In this document: one piece after another, positions 6,512 to 15,930 of the stretch
Layout of the letters: each line of letters begins with the position of its first letter
Position numbering within the stretch: position 1 is the first letter of the stretch
Assembly: GCF_946151055.1 (NCBI RefSeq)
Contig: NZ_CAMGYZ010000002.1
Coordinates: forward strand, 1 to 64,000
Reading direction: 5' to 3'
Length of the DNA: 64,000 bases
Source: Bacillus sp. Marseille-Q3570
GTDB taxonomy: Bacteria > Bacillota > Bacilli > Bacillales > Fictibacillaceae
Notes under the pieces: model-generated
What the model was told of the DNA's origin: nothing
Seen by the model: only the letters and a program-made list of their open reading frames with translations
The model's database searches: none
Position numbers and translations under genes: made by a program

Positions 6512-7756
6512 TTATTCCGCTTTTCTGATCACTGGGTTCAAAATCATCATGAATACGACGATTCCACCGAATATGGCAATGCCCATGAAGAATGAACTGA
6601 TGCTGAAATGCACCAATAGTGCACCTGTTAGAAGGAGTGAGATCGGTTTACTTGATTCCAATAATACTCTCATTGTACTTTGCGATCTTCCCAATACTTC
6701 CCTCGGCACTTTCACCATGAACAAAGATTGTAAGGCAATGCTTGCTAAAGGGCTGCCGATCCCCGCAATAGCTACCAATATTGTCGTCAAGGTGAAGTTG
6801 TTCGAAAACGCTAAAGATCCGAACGCCCCTAACATAAGGATTAACCCTGTCACCATTGGGACGATTTTAGGGAATCTATTCATGAAGTTGATTGAAATCG
6901 AGCCTACGAGAATCCCGATGAAAAATGCGATTTCAACAATCGCCAGCTGTGATACATTGTCTACGAACAACGGAAATAATACAGCCACTGGCGCCAACAT
7001 GAAATTGATCAGCACTAAGTAAATGATCATCCCTCTTAAGATTGGCACTTTTATGATCGTTTTGAAACCCGTTTTCAGATCTTTTCCGAATATTTTCAGA
7101 TTCAACTTTTCAGTAGCCTTTTCCGATAATGCTCTTTCTTTTATGAATAAAATGAATAGGAACGAAATGAAGAACGTCGCTGCATTGAAAAGGAATGCAG
7201 TTGAAAGGCTGTATAACAACAAGACCCCGGCAAGAGCAGGTGCTGCCAGTCCGACGACAGTCTGGATGGTAGCTGAAATACTTTGCGCACGAGTCATTAG
7301 ATGATCGGGCACAATGGTTTTGATCGCGACTGTCTTTGCAGGCAGGAAGAATGCATCAAACGTGGAGACAAGGACAGCTGCCACAATCAGCATCCATGGC
7401 TGTAACATGTTGAACCAAAAAAGAAGGACCAATCCGACTACCACAATCCCACGGAAAATATCCGCAAAAAGCATATACACCTTTTGGTTTCCTCGATCTA
7501 CGAGCACCCCAGAAATGATACCGAACAGTATGGTTGGAACGACTTCTGCCGCCAATACAAGTGACATGTACAAGGATGATCCAGTCAGTAGTTTCATAGC
7601 CCAGATCAGGGACAGGGCATACACCCCATCCCCCAATGCGGATACAAACTGACCGCCAATCAATAAACGATAATCTTTAATCGCCATAAGGTTCTTGAAA
7701 CTATCCTTATTTTCTTCATTTTCCGTAATGATTTCTGCATCAGCCGTTTCAGTCAT
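6512..7756 (-). CDS. MFS transporter, macrolide-efflux (MefA)-like
   Basis: A 414-residue protein with about 12 transmembrane segments. The N-terminal motif LIGGQFVSALGDGVYALSLIW and the SGVLVDRGNQKVYM loop (MFS motif A position) are typical of the MefA/YfiS-type drug exporter branch. The start at 7756 follows GGAGGG by 6 nt; a longer start at 7780 lacks a site. It is divergent from the XRE-TPR regulator across a 165-bp gap, so the regulator may control it. The drug substrate is unknown. Confidence 0.85.
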   Translation of the reverse strand: MTETADAEIITENEENKDSFKNLMAIKDYRLLIGGQFVSALGDGVYALSLIWAMKLLTGSSLYMSLVLAAEVVPTILFGIISGVLVDRGNQKVYMLFADIFRGIVVVGLVLLFWFNMLQPWMLIVAAVLVSTFDAFFLPAKTVAIKTIVPDHLMTRAQSISATIQTVVGLAAPALAGVLLLYSLSTAFLFNAATFFISFLFILFIKERALSEKATEKLNLKIFGKDLKTGFKTIIKVPILRGMIIYLVLINFMLAPVAVLFPLFVDNVSQLAIVEIAFFIGILVGSISINFMNRFPKIVPMVTGLILMLGAFGSLAFSNNFTLTTILVAIAGIGSPLASIALQSLFMVKVPREVLGRSQSTMRVLLESSKPISLLLTGALLVHFSISSFFMGIAIFGGIVVFMMILNPVIRKAE

Positions 7757-7921
7757 GTTTTCCCTCCTGTTATCTATCATTTGTTAAAATTATACAGGTT
7801 ATTGGAAACATGCTGATCCCGTTCTTTAGTGCGTTCGAAAGATTTTTCCTTATTTTTCTAAAAAACTCTCTGTCATTTGGTAAAATATATAATTATAAGA
7901 ATATTTCAGGGGGGATTGAAC

Positions 7922-8839
7922 ATGCCATTCATCATGGTTGGCGAAGAAGTTAAGAGATTACGGAAGACTATGGGGATTTCACAAAAAGAGCTATGTGAAG
8001 GGATCTGCACACAAGCCGAAATCAGTAAAATCGAAAACAACCAGACTGCTCCTCTTGCGAATACCTTATATCATATAGCAAAGAGACTTGGCGTGAAAAC
8101 CGATTATTTTTTTGAAAGAAGTGAAAGCACCAATTACGAATACATAGATGAATTGTTTTATTTTTTAAGAGAAGCAGTAAGGAAAAAAGATTATCTGAAT
8201 TTACAACGTATGGTACAAACAGAAAAGAACAACCCGTTATTTCAAAAGAACCTGGCGATGAAACAGTTGTTGAAATGGCATGAAGGTATTTGCTCGTATC
8301 ATGTGGATGAAGATGCAACGACAGCTATCAATCAACTGAACGAATCCCTTGAATTAACGAATCATCACAAAGACTATTTCGTGGAACGTGAATTAGAAAT
8401 CTTAAATAGCATTGGTGTCATATACATTGAAACAAAACAGTTGGATTCGGCGCATGATACCTTCCAGAAGGCGATCGAACAATATAAACGACTGCCTTAT
8501 AAAAATGAGAAAAAAATCTTTCCCCGTCTTTGTTATAACTACTCAAAATTGTTAGCAAATTTGAATGAATATAACAAAGCAATCAGCATTGCAAAAGAAG
8601 GAATCCAATCTTGTCTAGAAAATGAAAGTTTGTATATGTTCGGTGAACTTCATTTCGAAGTCGGTCGTAGCTATTATAAGTTGAATGAGTCCGACCTTTC
8701 AAAGGAATCCTTCCACAAAGCGATACAAGTATTCAGGCTTCTGGATAAGGAACATTACATCAAAATCATTCAGGATCATTACCTATGCTTATATGAAGAT
8801 ACTAAACTACCAAGTGAGGTGGAAATATTCAGTGCTTGA
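7922..8839 (+). CDS. XRE-family regulator with C-terminal TPR helices
   Basis: A 305-residue protein. The N-terminal HTH (residues about 6-60, KRLRKTMGISQKELCEGICTQ) is followed by helical tetratricopeptide-like repeats to the end. This layout is that of quorum-peptide-responsive regulators (PlcR, NprR, Rgg-like), but many orphans exist, and no small exported signal-peptide gene was found downstream. GGGGGG lies 6 nt before the ATG at 7922. Its 3' end overlaps the convergent gene by 11 bp. The MFS exporter next to it is the most likely target. Confidence 0.85.
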   Translation: MPFIMVGEEVKRLRKTMGISQKELCEGICTQAEISKIENNQTAPLANTLYHIAKRLGVKTDYFFERSESTNYEYIDELFYFLREAVRKKDYLNLQRMVQTEKNNPLFQKNLAMKQLLKWHEGICSYHVDEDATTAINQLNESLELTNHHKDYFVERELEILNSIGVIYIETKQLDSAHDTFQKAIEQYKRLPYKNEKKIFPRLCYNYSKLLANLNEYNKAISIAKEGIQSCLENESLYMFGELHFEVGRSYYKLNESDLSKESFHKAIQVFRLLDKEHYIKIIQDHYLCLYEDTKLPSEVEIFSA

Positions 8840-9248
8840 TGAGCTGCTGATCCAACTCACGGACTCGATCATAGGATTCCAATAGATGTTCCGGTACTAC
8901 CGTGCGCCCAAGCTCCCAGGAACTAGCTTCTATTTTCGCACGGAGTTCTTCTTTCTCTTTATCATCACCATACATCAGTATCCTTAAATCACGGAAGGTA
9001 TTCCTGAAGTCTAAATAGTAACCCACCATATGATACAGAGTGATTTTAACAAAGTTTTCTTCTGTCTCTTTGACTTTTATTTTACTTTTATAACCGTTGA
9101 CTTGTAGGTAATTGAACTTTATCGTATTTGTGGATACGTTATAGCTCATAGGTACATTCAGCTTATTATCAAACTCACACTCTATATCTAATTTCAGCTC
9201 GCGCAATTCATTTTCAATGATCCTTTCGATATCCCATATATAAAGCAT
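8829..9248 (-). CDS. Uncharacterised protein, degenerate ImmA/IrrE-like
   Basis: A 139-residue protein. The segment VKITLYHMVGYYLDFR (residues about 67-82) sits where ImmA/IrrE metallopeptidases have HExxH, and KIEASSWELGRTVVPEH (about 105-121) resembles their following E-x(n)-P helix. The catalytic Glu and second His are missing, so it would be inactive if related. The resemblance is my inference. It converges on the XRE regulator with an 11-bp overlap, and ImmA-type proteins often pair with XRE regulators. Confidence 0.55.
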   Translation of the reverse strand: MLYIWDIERIIENELRELKLDIECEFDNKLNVPMSYNVSTNTIKFNYLQVNGYKSKIKVKETEENFVKITLYHMVGYYLDFRNTFRDLRILMYGDDKEKEELRAKIEASSWELGRTVVPEHLLESYDRVRELDQQLIKH

Positions 9249-9393
9249 CTATGTTTCACTACCTTTCCCCGAGTAATTCATTTATTTATCTAATTCCCAT
9301 GACATATTATCATAAACTAGCCCTGGTCGTCTTTATATATTTGGCACTCTAGTTGCGAATAGACTCCTATTCTTAAAAAGTTTATTTTAATAA

Positions 9394-10080
9394 TCATGAT
9401 TTCACCCAAACATTTAATGGACCTAGTGTTTTCCATCCAGAAGATCGTGCAGCTATGAGGTCATCACCGGTTTCATATCCGACCATTGGTAAATCAGCAA
9501 ATACAGTCGAAACGAGGTGAACGATATCTGACCACAGATCTCCTTCTGTGTATCCATTTGAAAACACATTTGATATGCCCACTGCATCAGCACCTGAATT
9601 AGCTATAAATCCTGATATTCCATCTTCGTTTTCATGAATGAAGATTTTTACATCATTCCGACCTAGGAGTGTATTCTTCATTACCTGTTCTGATCCGTGA
9701 GCAGAGGTCCACTTTTTAAAGTCTTCTTCTTTTTCTATGACACGCCAGTAAGCATCAACAGGTTCAGGAGTAGCAACAGAAGGATGAAAGATCCACTCTG
9801 CCTGAAATAGTCGATTAAATCCCGCTGGTTGCAATTCTAAATTAGCATAACTATCTTTGATAGAAAGAATTTCCCTATCCCCCATAAAATCAACTACTTC
9901 ACTAGTCGTTACTTTCTTAGTTGATGTAATAATATCCGGATAAAACGGAGGCGCTTCAGAGAGTAATCTCCATACTTGTCCATTTGAAGTGTATTCCTTA
10001 TGAAGAGTTTCACATACAATTTCACACCAGGCTATATTATTTAAAACAGCTTTTTCTAAATTAGACTTCACTTTTTTCAT
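9394..10080 (-). CDS. Uncharacterised protein with GNAT-like C-terminus
   Basis: A 228-residue soluble protein. The C-terminal third ends in LPMVGYETGDDLIAARSSGW-KTLGPLNVWVK. This looks like the final helix and strand of an N-acetyltransferase fold, but no clear acetyl-CoA loop is visible. The N-terminal half has no motif I recognise. It stands alone, with about 145 bp of empty sequence downstream and the ureohydrolase operon terminator upstream. Function unknown. Confidence 0.55.
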   Translation of the reverse strand: MKKVKSNLEKAVLNNIAWCEIVCETLHKEYTSNGQVWRLLSEAPPFYPDIITSTKKVTTSEVVDFMGDREILSIKDSYANLELQPAGFNRLFQAEWIFHPSVATPEPVDAYWRVIEKEEDFKKWTSAHGSEQVMKNTLLGRNDVKIFIHENEDGISGFIANSGADAVGISNVFSNGYTEGDLWSDIVHLVSTVFADLPMVGYETGDDLIAARSSGWKTLGPLNVWVKS

Positions 10081-10196
10081 CCCACCACATTTCTGATACT
10101 CTTACTATATTAATTATTGATTTAACCTATAGTTCAACATAAATCCCTAGTGTCCTCTGTTTTACATAAGATCTAACAAAAAAGGTATAAATCAAA

Positions 10197-10232
10197 AACG
10201 CATGAGGTGTCATAGCTGGAACCCCATGCGTT
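10197..10232 (-). terminator. Intrinsic terminator of the ureohydrolase operon
   Basis: AACGCATGGGG and CCTCATGCGTT form a strong stem followed on the minus strand by five T's. It lies 38 bp after the ureohydrolase stop. Confidence 0.8.
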
Positions 10233-10270
10233 ATGCAAATCATACTGTGTAAACTTCTTTTTCAATTAAA

Positions 10271-11251
10271 CTAGAAACTTGTATATTGACTGGATAATTC
10301 AGGTGACTTCTCTCTTCGTTTCTTCAGTGCAACGAGGCTGATCATTTCAAATGCAATGGCTGAAGCAAGCGCTGCTGTTATTTCCCCATGGTCATAAGCC
10401 GGAAGTACTTCTACCAGATCAAAGCCGACAATGTTAAGCCCATCAAGACCACGTACATATTCAAGGGCTTCATGACTGGTTGGCCCAGCTACCTCTGGTG
10501 TCCCAGTTCCTGGTGCATACGCTGGATCGACGAAATCGATATCATAGGTGACAAATACCGGGCGATCGTCTGCTACACGTTGGTGGATACGACGCAGCAC
10601 TTCTTCTTGACCGAGTTTCCTGACATCCTTCATCGGGATGACTTCGAATCCTAGATCACGTGCATCTTCAATGTCTTCGGGACCATAAAGCGGTCCACGC
10701 ATTCCGACTTGAATGGAATGATCGACGTCGATCAATCCTTCTTCAACCGCTCTTCTGAACGGCGTTCCGTGCATATATTTTTCACCGTAATAATTGTCCC
10801 AGGTGTCCCCATGAGAATCAAAATGCACAAGTGAAATCGGGCCATGTTTTTTATAAAAAGCCCTGAGGTTCCCGAGTGAGATCGAATGGTCCCCGCCGAT
10901 TATGATCGGGGTAATATCGTTCTTGAGGATAGGGGTCAACCCTTCTATGATATTGTCATAAGATCGATGGATGTTACCCGGTACGATATCGATATCTCCA
11001 TAATCAACGCCAGAACAATACTCAAAAATATTAATCTCTTGATCCGGGTTGTAAGGACGGAGGAGTACGGAGAAGTTCCGTACATGCTGAGGACCGTAAC
11101 GAGTACCGACTCGGTTCGAAGCTGCTGTATCAAATGGGACGCCGACGATGACAAAATCCACGTCCTCCGTTGTCTGTATGTTTTCCAATCTCATAAAGGT
11201 TCTCACACCTGTAAAACGTGGCGATTTAGAAGAATCTTTCGGTTGATACAT
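10271..11251 (-). CDS. Ureohydrolase (agmatinase/guanidino acid hydrolase family)
   Basis: A 326-residue arginase-fold enzyme that would hydrolyse a guanidino compound to an amine plus urea. Metal-binding motifs are all present: GGDHSIS (about 120), HFDSHGDT (about 144) and TYDIDFVDP (about 236), giving the usual Mn/Ni-binding His and Asp set. The N-terminal YGP and GVPFD-type segments also fit. Co-transcription with a class III aminotransferase and a transporter under a sigma-54 promoter suggests 4-guanidinobutyrate or a related acid rather than polyamine synthesis. Substrate assignment is inference. Confidence 0.88.
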   Translation of the reverse strand: MYQPKDSSKSPRFTGVRTFMRLENIQTTEDVDFVIVGVPFDTAASNRVGTRYGPQHVRNFSVLLRPYNPDQEINIFEYCSGVDYGDIDIVPGNIHRSYDNIIEGLTPILKNDITPIIIGGDHSISLGNLRAFYKKHGPISLVHFDSHGDTWDNYYGEKYMHGTPFRRAVEEGLIDVDHSIQVGMRGPLYGPEDIEDARDLGFEVIPMKDVRKLGQEEVLRRIHQRVADDRPVFVTYDIDFVDPAYAPGTGTPEVAGPTSHEALEYVRGLDGLNIVGFDLVEVLPAYDHGEITAALASAIAFEMISLVALKKRREKSPELSSQYTSF

Positions 11252-11314
11252 GGAATCACTCCTAATCTATATCTCTTTATTTCTATTTATAAAACCAGGT
11301 TCTCTCAACATCAG

Positions 11315-12622
11315 TCATGCATGCTGTTTTTGACGGTTTTTAGCTGAGAATTTCTCCAGGGCTCCATCAAGCATAGCGATTCCGTCATCGATTTGTTCCT
11401 TCGTTACACTTAATGGCGGAATCATCCTGATTACTTCACCTTTATTTCCACATAGGTAAAACAAGACCCCTTCCTGTAACGCGAGATCAAGGATTTCGAG
11501 CACTGCTTCCCCATCAGGCTGTCCGCTTTCCGGGTCTCTGATTTCAATACCGATCATAAGACCAAGAGAACGGATTTTGCCGATCACCTCATGTTTTTCC
11601 TTAAGTTGTTCTAATTTTTGTGTTGCGTAAGAACTGATGAATCTAGTGTTTTCAAGGAGATTTTCTTCCCTGATGACATCAATCGTAGCCAATGCCGCTT
11701 CACAAGCTAAAGGGTTCCCACCAAATGTGGTTGCATGGCTCCCGAGCGGCCACTGTTTCATCAAATGCTGTGATGCTGCTGTGACACCAATCGGAAGTCC
11801 GGATGCGATTCCTTTTGCCATCGCCATGATATCCGGCTCTACCTCAAACGTATTTGCAGCAAACCAGTTCCCTGTCCTGCCAAAGCCTGTCTGGACTTCA
11901 TCAAAAATAAGCAGGATCTCATGATGGTCGCACAATTCCCGGATTTTCTTCACCCAGCTTTTAGGTGGAACGATGTACCCGCCTTCTCCGAGAACTGGTT
12001 CCAGAATGACAGCCGCCACTTCATCTGACGGGACTACATGCTGAAATAATTCGGTAAATTCCCTTTCAAGTTTGGCGATCGCTTCCTGTTCTGTTTCCTC
12101 AGGGTTGTAATACGAAAGCTGATAGGTCAAGCCGTTCGGCTGCAGATATTTTCGGTATTTGCTTTTCGATGTACTTACGCCGAGCGATCCGAGCGTCCGG
12201 CCGTGAAAACATCCTCTGAATGATAAAACATAAGGGCGCTTCGTCACATGCTTGGCTAACTTCAACGCACCTTCAACCGCTTCAGTACCGCTGTTTCCGA
12301 AGAAAAAACAATCAATGTCACCAGGTGCGATTTCTGCCAGTTCATCCGCTAATTTTAAAATGGAATCATACATGATCACCCCGGAAGGTCCATGAAGTAA
12401 TTGATCAGCGCCGTTTTTGATCGCTTCAACTACCTTCGGATGGCGATGCCCCACATTCGTGACCGCAATGCCTGATGTAAAATCAAGATATTTTTTCCCA
12501 TCCAGCCCCCAGTAGTAACATCCTTCTTCTTTTACCACTGGTAGATTCGGGTGATCCTTCGCCATGCTCGGTGCAAGACGCGAGGATAATCGATCCAAGC
12601 GTCCATCCCATTGTTGTGTCAT
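11315..12622 (-). CDS. Class III PLP aminotransferase (GABA/omega-amino acid type)
   Basis: A 435-residue enzyme. Conserved elements are [15 protein letters not shown] (about 108-122), [11 protein letters not shown] (about 134-144), [13 protein letters not shown] (about 207-219), [11 protein letters not shown] (about 240-250) and the PLP lysine in [10 protein letters not shown] (about 264-273). It fits 4-aminobutyrate or other omega-amino transaminases, moving the amine to 2-oxoglutarate. It is 63 bp upstream of the ureohydrolase and 51 bp downstream of the transporter. A good partner to convert the ureohydrolase product to a semialdehyde. No dedicated semialdehyde dehydrogenase is in the window. 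Confidence 0.88.
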   Translation of the reverse strand: MTQQWDGRLDRLSSRLAPSMAKDHPNLPVVKEEGCYYWGLDGKKYLDFTSGIAVTNVGHRHPKVVEAIKNGADQLLHGPSGVIMYDSILKLADELAEIAPGDIDCFFFGNSGTEAVEGALKLAKHVTKRPYVLSFRGCFHGRTLGSLGVSTSKSKYRKYLQPNGLTYQLSYYNPEETEQEAIAKLEREFTELFQHVVPSDEVAAVILEPVLGEGGYIVPPKSWVKKIRELCDHHEILLIFDEVQTGFGRTGNWFAANTFEVEPDIMAMAKGIASGLPIGVTAASQHLMKQWPLGSHATTFGGNPLACEAALATIDVIREENLLENTRFISSYATQKLEQLKEKHEVIGKIRSLGLMIGIEIRDPESGQPDGEAVLEILDLALQEGVLFYLCGNKGEVIRMIPPLSVTKEQIDDGIAMLDGALEKFSAKNRQKQHA

Positions 12623-12673
12623 ATCTATCTCTCCTACATGAAATTAGTTATAGTCTTAAACCGGTGAAATCAA

Positions 12674-14068
12674 TCAAAAGAAAAACAAGTGTGCCATGAC
12701 GACGATGATCGGCAAAGTGATGATCGTTCGTTGTAAGAAGATGACCACCAGTTCAAATAGATTCAAAGGAATCTTTGATTTGAGCAGCAGGATGCCGACT
12801 TCAGACATGTAGATCAACTGTGTCAATGAGATTCCGGCGATGACAAACCTCGTCAGCTCACTTTCAATCGATTTCCCTACCACAGCTGGTAGGAACATAT
12901 CCGCAAACCCGACAAGCATCGCCGGTGCAGCCGCTTTAGCTTCCGGCAGCTGCATAAGCTCCAGAATCGGAACGAACGGATAAGCCAGGTAATCGAATAC
13001 AGGTGTGAATTCAGCCAACACAAGCGCAATCGTTCCAAGTGCCATCACAAGCGGAATCAAACCGAACCAGATATCAAGCACATTCTGGAACCCGCTGACG
13101 ACCACATTTTTCGCACTTTTCACTTCACTCGCTTTTCCGACAGCTTTATCAACGGCCCACTGAGAACGGGAGACACCATCTGGTACGTCCTCTGAAATCT
13201 GTTTTCCGACCGGTTCATAGTACGTTTCTTCTTTTCTCGATAACGGTGGAATCCGTGGACAGATGACCGCTGCAATCAACCCTGATACCACTACCGTCAG
13301 ATAAAATGGAACAAACATATGATCCAGGCCGATGAAACTGATGACGACGAGACTGAAGGCGATGGATGCGACAGAGAAGTTCGTCGCGATGACCGCAGCT
13401 TCCCGCTTCGAGTAATATCCTTCTTCATATTGCTTTGTTGTGATCAAGACGCCAACTGTGCCGCTTCCCATCCAGGAAGCCATCGCATCGATGGATGAAC
13501 GTCCTGGAAGCTTGAACAACGGACGCATGATTTTCCGTACCACGGTTCCGATGTATTCCATAAGTCCGAAATCGAGCAATAGCGGCATCAAGAGTCCGGC
13601 AAATAGAAACCATGTCGTCAGTACCGGGACGAGTGAGTTTAAGACTGTGCCCCCGGTAAAGTCGGACCAGATGAATTCTGGACCGAGCTGGTTCAATGTC
13701 ATGATTGCAAAGACCGATCCAAGTACGCGCATCGTTATCCAAAAACCACTCACATTGAACAAATCATCGAGAAAACGTGAACGTACGATCCAATCGGGTT
13801 GCATGAACCTTCCTACAAATGAAAGCACAACCGATAAAATCAAGACCGCAGTCATAAATAAAGGTAAATAAGGGTTGAAGACTGCCTGCAGGCTCTCTGC
13901 TAAAACCCCGACACCGATCGTCCACTTTCCCTGATATGGGATAGGCACTAAAAACAAGAAGAGTCCCAGCAGCGATGGAATGATGAATTTCAGCTTGTCC
14001 CTTGACGAATAAGAAACAGGCTGTTCTGTGACGTCTTGTTCAAACACCACTTTTCTTTCAGCTCTCAC
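12674..14068 (-). CDS. YjiH-family nucleoside-recognition (Gate) domain membrane protein
   Basis: A 464-residue integral membrane protein with about ten hydrophobic segments. The central SSIDAMASWMGSGTVGVLITTKQY stretch is typical of Gate-domain YjiH proteins found beside ureohydrolases in bacilli. It probably imports the guanidino or amine substrate of the operon, which is inference from context. The GTG at 14068 is chosen because AAAGG lies 9 nt upstream; the ATG at 14077 abuts that site. It is the first gene after the sigma-54 promoter. Confidence 0.8.
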   Translation of the reverse strand: MRAERKVVFEQDVTEQPVSYSSRDKLKFIIPSLLGLFLFLVPIPYQGKWTIGVGVLAESLQAVFNPYLPLFMTAVLILSVVLSFVGRFMQPDWIVRSRFLDDLFNVSGFWITMRVLGSVFAIMTLNQLGPEFIWSDFTGGTVLNSLVPVLTTWFLFAGLLMPLLLDFGLMEYIGTVVRKIMRPLFKLPGRSSIDAMASWMGSGTVGVLITTKQYEEGYYSKREAAVIATNFSVASIAFSLVVISFIGLDHMFVPFYLTVVVSGLIAAVICPRIPPLSRKEETYYEPVGKQISEDVPDGVSRSQWAVDKAVGKASEVKSAKNVVVSGFQNVLDIWFGLIPLVMALGTIALVLAEFTPVFDYLAYPFVPILELMQLPEAKAAAPAMLVGFADMFLPAVVGKSIESELTRFVIAGISLTQLIYMSEVGILLLKSKIPLNLFELVVIFLQRTIITLPIIVVMAHLFFF

Positions 14069-14120
14069 AATATTCATCCTTTCTGATTTGGATCACGAAT
14101 TTGGTTTTACCAAGTATTAA

Positions 14121-14136
14121 TGCAAGTTTCATGCCA
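14121..14136 (-). promoter_or_regulatory. Sigma-54 (-24/-12) promoter of the transporter-aminotransferase-ureohydrolase operon
   Basis: On the minus strand TGGCATGAAACTTGCA gives GG and GC exactly ten bases apart, matching TGGCAC-N5-TTGCW. It lies between the regulator stop (14141) and the first operon gene (14068). Confidence 0.88.
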
Positions 14137-14140
14137 AATT

Positions 14141-15520
14141 TCACTTAATTCCGTATTCTTTAAATTTTCTGACGACAGAAGGTTGACTGATTCCTAGATG
14201 TTTCGCAACTTCCGTCGTCGTTCTATAGTTTTGCTTCGCTTCTATCAATAACCGTTTTTCTACCTGTTTCAAAGTCTCTTTCAATGGCTGCTTGCCGTGG
14301 TTGGTTGGAGCATGCCCATTTGTTTCATTGACATAGGCGTCCGGTAAATCTTGGATCGAAATGATGGGAGACGGGGATGTCACAACAATACGTTCAATCA
14401 AATTCATCAGCTCACGAACGTTCCCCTTCCACTCGTTGTTCAGCAATTGCTGCATCACCGCTTCATCCAGTTCCCTCTCCCGGTTATGTTTTCGAGAGAA
14501 TAGATCGAGGAAATGCTTGATCAACAGCATGATATCCACTGATCTTTCTCGAAGTGGCGGGATCGTGATCGGAATGACGTTCAACCGGTAATAGAGATCT
14601 TTTCTGAACCGCTTCTCATCAACCAGTGCCTCAAGTGGTTGGTTCGTCGCGGAAATCAAGCGGAAATCAACTTTTCTCACCTTCGTACCCCCGACTCGGT
14701 AGAAGGACTTCTCCTGTATGAATTTCAATACTTTTACCTGGTGTTCGAGCGGCAGTTCACCGATCTCATCAAGAAATAACGTTCCTCCTTCTGCAAGTTC
14801 AACCAGCCCCATTTTCCCGTTGCTGCTTGCCCCGGAGAATGAGCCGCCTTCATAACCGAAAAACTCAGCCTCAAAAAGCGAGTGTGGAATCGCGCCACAA
14901 TTCACCTCGATGAAAGGCTTGTTTTTCCTGGGGCTCTGGTTATGGATATACTTCGCAAGCTGTGTTTTCCCGACGCCTGACTCACCAAGGAGAAGAACGT
15001 TCACATCCACTTCTGCCACCTGACTTGCGACCATCAGGCATCTCTCCATTTCCCGGTCTTTCGTAATGATTCCATCGTTGTTGAAGTTTTGATTACGCAA
15101 TCGTTTCAGCTCGTTTTTCACTCTGTCCATCTCATCTTGCATTTCTAGGAAATAGCTCTTCATCTTCATCAATTCCGTAATATCGTGAGAATAGCTGACT
15201 ACACGCCAGAGCTTCCCATCCTGATCACATACTGGGACACCGGTGACCAGTAGCTTTTTGCCATTATGGGTCGATTGTACGATTGTCTGTTTCTCTTTGG
15301 TTTTTAAAACCAGCGGAGTGATGATCGGTGTAAAAACCCCTTCCTGTTCGAGATCATAGACGGAACGGCCAAGCAGATCATCGGGCTCGATATCATAAAT
15401 GCTGCTGGTGGTATCGGTCACTTTTAAAATCGTGCCATCCAAATTGGTAACGAGAATGTCATCTTTCAAAGAATGGAGCATGACTTCATTTTCATCGAAA
15501 TTTTTTTGATTTTCTTTCAT
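14141..15520 (-). CDS. Sigma-54-dependent enhancer-binding regulator (PAS-AAA+-Fis HTH)
   Basis: A 459-residue activator. A PAS sensor (about 15-115) is followed by AAA+ with Walker A LLLGESGVGKTQLA (about 178) and Walker B TLFLDEIGELP. A C-terminal Fis-type HTH ends in EVAKHLGISQPSVVRKFKEYG. The sigma-54 contact loop reads GSFSGA instead of GAFTGA, a conservative but notable change. It resembles RocR-type regulators of arginine and GABA catabolism. The gene directly precedes the operon it should switch on. Three dyads upstream of its start may be its binding sites. Confidence 0.9.
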   Translation of the reverse strand: MKENQKNFDENEVMLHSLKDDILVTNLDGTILKVTDTTSSIYDIEPDDLLGRSVYDLEQEGVFTPIITPLVLKTKEKQTIVQSTHNGKKLLVTGVPVCDQDGKLWRVVSYSHDITELMKMKSYFLEMQDEMDRVKNELKRLRNQNFNNDGIITKDREMERCLMVASQVAEVDVNVLLLGESGVGKTQLAKYIHNQSPRKNKPFIEVNCGAIPHSLFEAEFFGYEGGSFSGASSNGKMGLVELAEGGTLFLDEIGELPLEHQVKVLKFIQEKSFYRVGGTKVRKVDFRLISATNQPLEALVDEKRFRKDLYYRLNVIPITIPPLRERSVDIMLLIKHFLDLFSRKHNRERELDEAVMQQLLNNEWKGNVRELMNLIERIVVTSPSPIISIQDLPDAYVNETNGHAPTNHGKQPLKETLKQVEKRLLIEAKQNYRTTTEVAKHLGISQPSVVRKFKEYGIK

Positions 15521-15557
15521 AAGCGGACGATTACTCCTTTCAAGAGGTAGTTTTTAT

Positions 15558-15649
15558 TATTCATTTTTGAATAGATTATCAAGTTCATAGCTTTCATAGC
15601 AGGATAAATCTATTATTATTCATTTCTGAATATTATTTATTTTTAAATA
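15558..15649. promoter_or_regulatory. Three 16-bp inverted repeats, candidate regulator sites
   Basis: TATTCA-N4-TGAATA occurs at 15558-15573 and 15617-15632, and TATTTA-N4-TAAATA at 15634-15649. They lie upstream of the sigma-54 regulator gene, so they may serve autoregulation or act as a distant enhancer for the promoter at 14121. Confidence 0.5.
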
Positions 15650-15740
15650 TAACGTATATTGGGGATTTTCTCAAAGGCTCTCCCAGAGATCATGTTGAAT
15701 TTAAGTGGATGCTGTACGTATGGTGTAAAAAGTAACCTTT

Positions 15741-15845
15741 GGCCGGATCAGGTTCAAAAGTGGCCGGATTACGCTGGATTCCCGCCGAATTACGCTTCAA
15801 ACTGGCCGGATTAACTTCCAAATCCGCCGGAATGACGTAGCATAG
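15741..15845. repeat. Five tandem 21-bp units
   Basis: The GCC of each unit falls at 15742, 15763, 15784, 15805 and 15826, an exact 21-bp step. The consensus core is GGCCGGATTACGCTTCAAAC. Outer units are degenerate. It lies between the sigma-54 regulator and the cupredoxin gene. Confidence 0.85.
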
Positions 15846-15930
15846 TATTTTTCGCATTAAAAATAATAGACAATTCCACTCCACTTCCAACATACATTTA
15901 TACGAGACAAGCTGATTGAGGAGGAGTTGT

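Noticed and set aside
13425-13871. Long open frames on both strands inside the YjiH gene
   Set aside because: They are shadows of the transporter: it has the membrane pattern, ribosome site and operon position, and the others have none.
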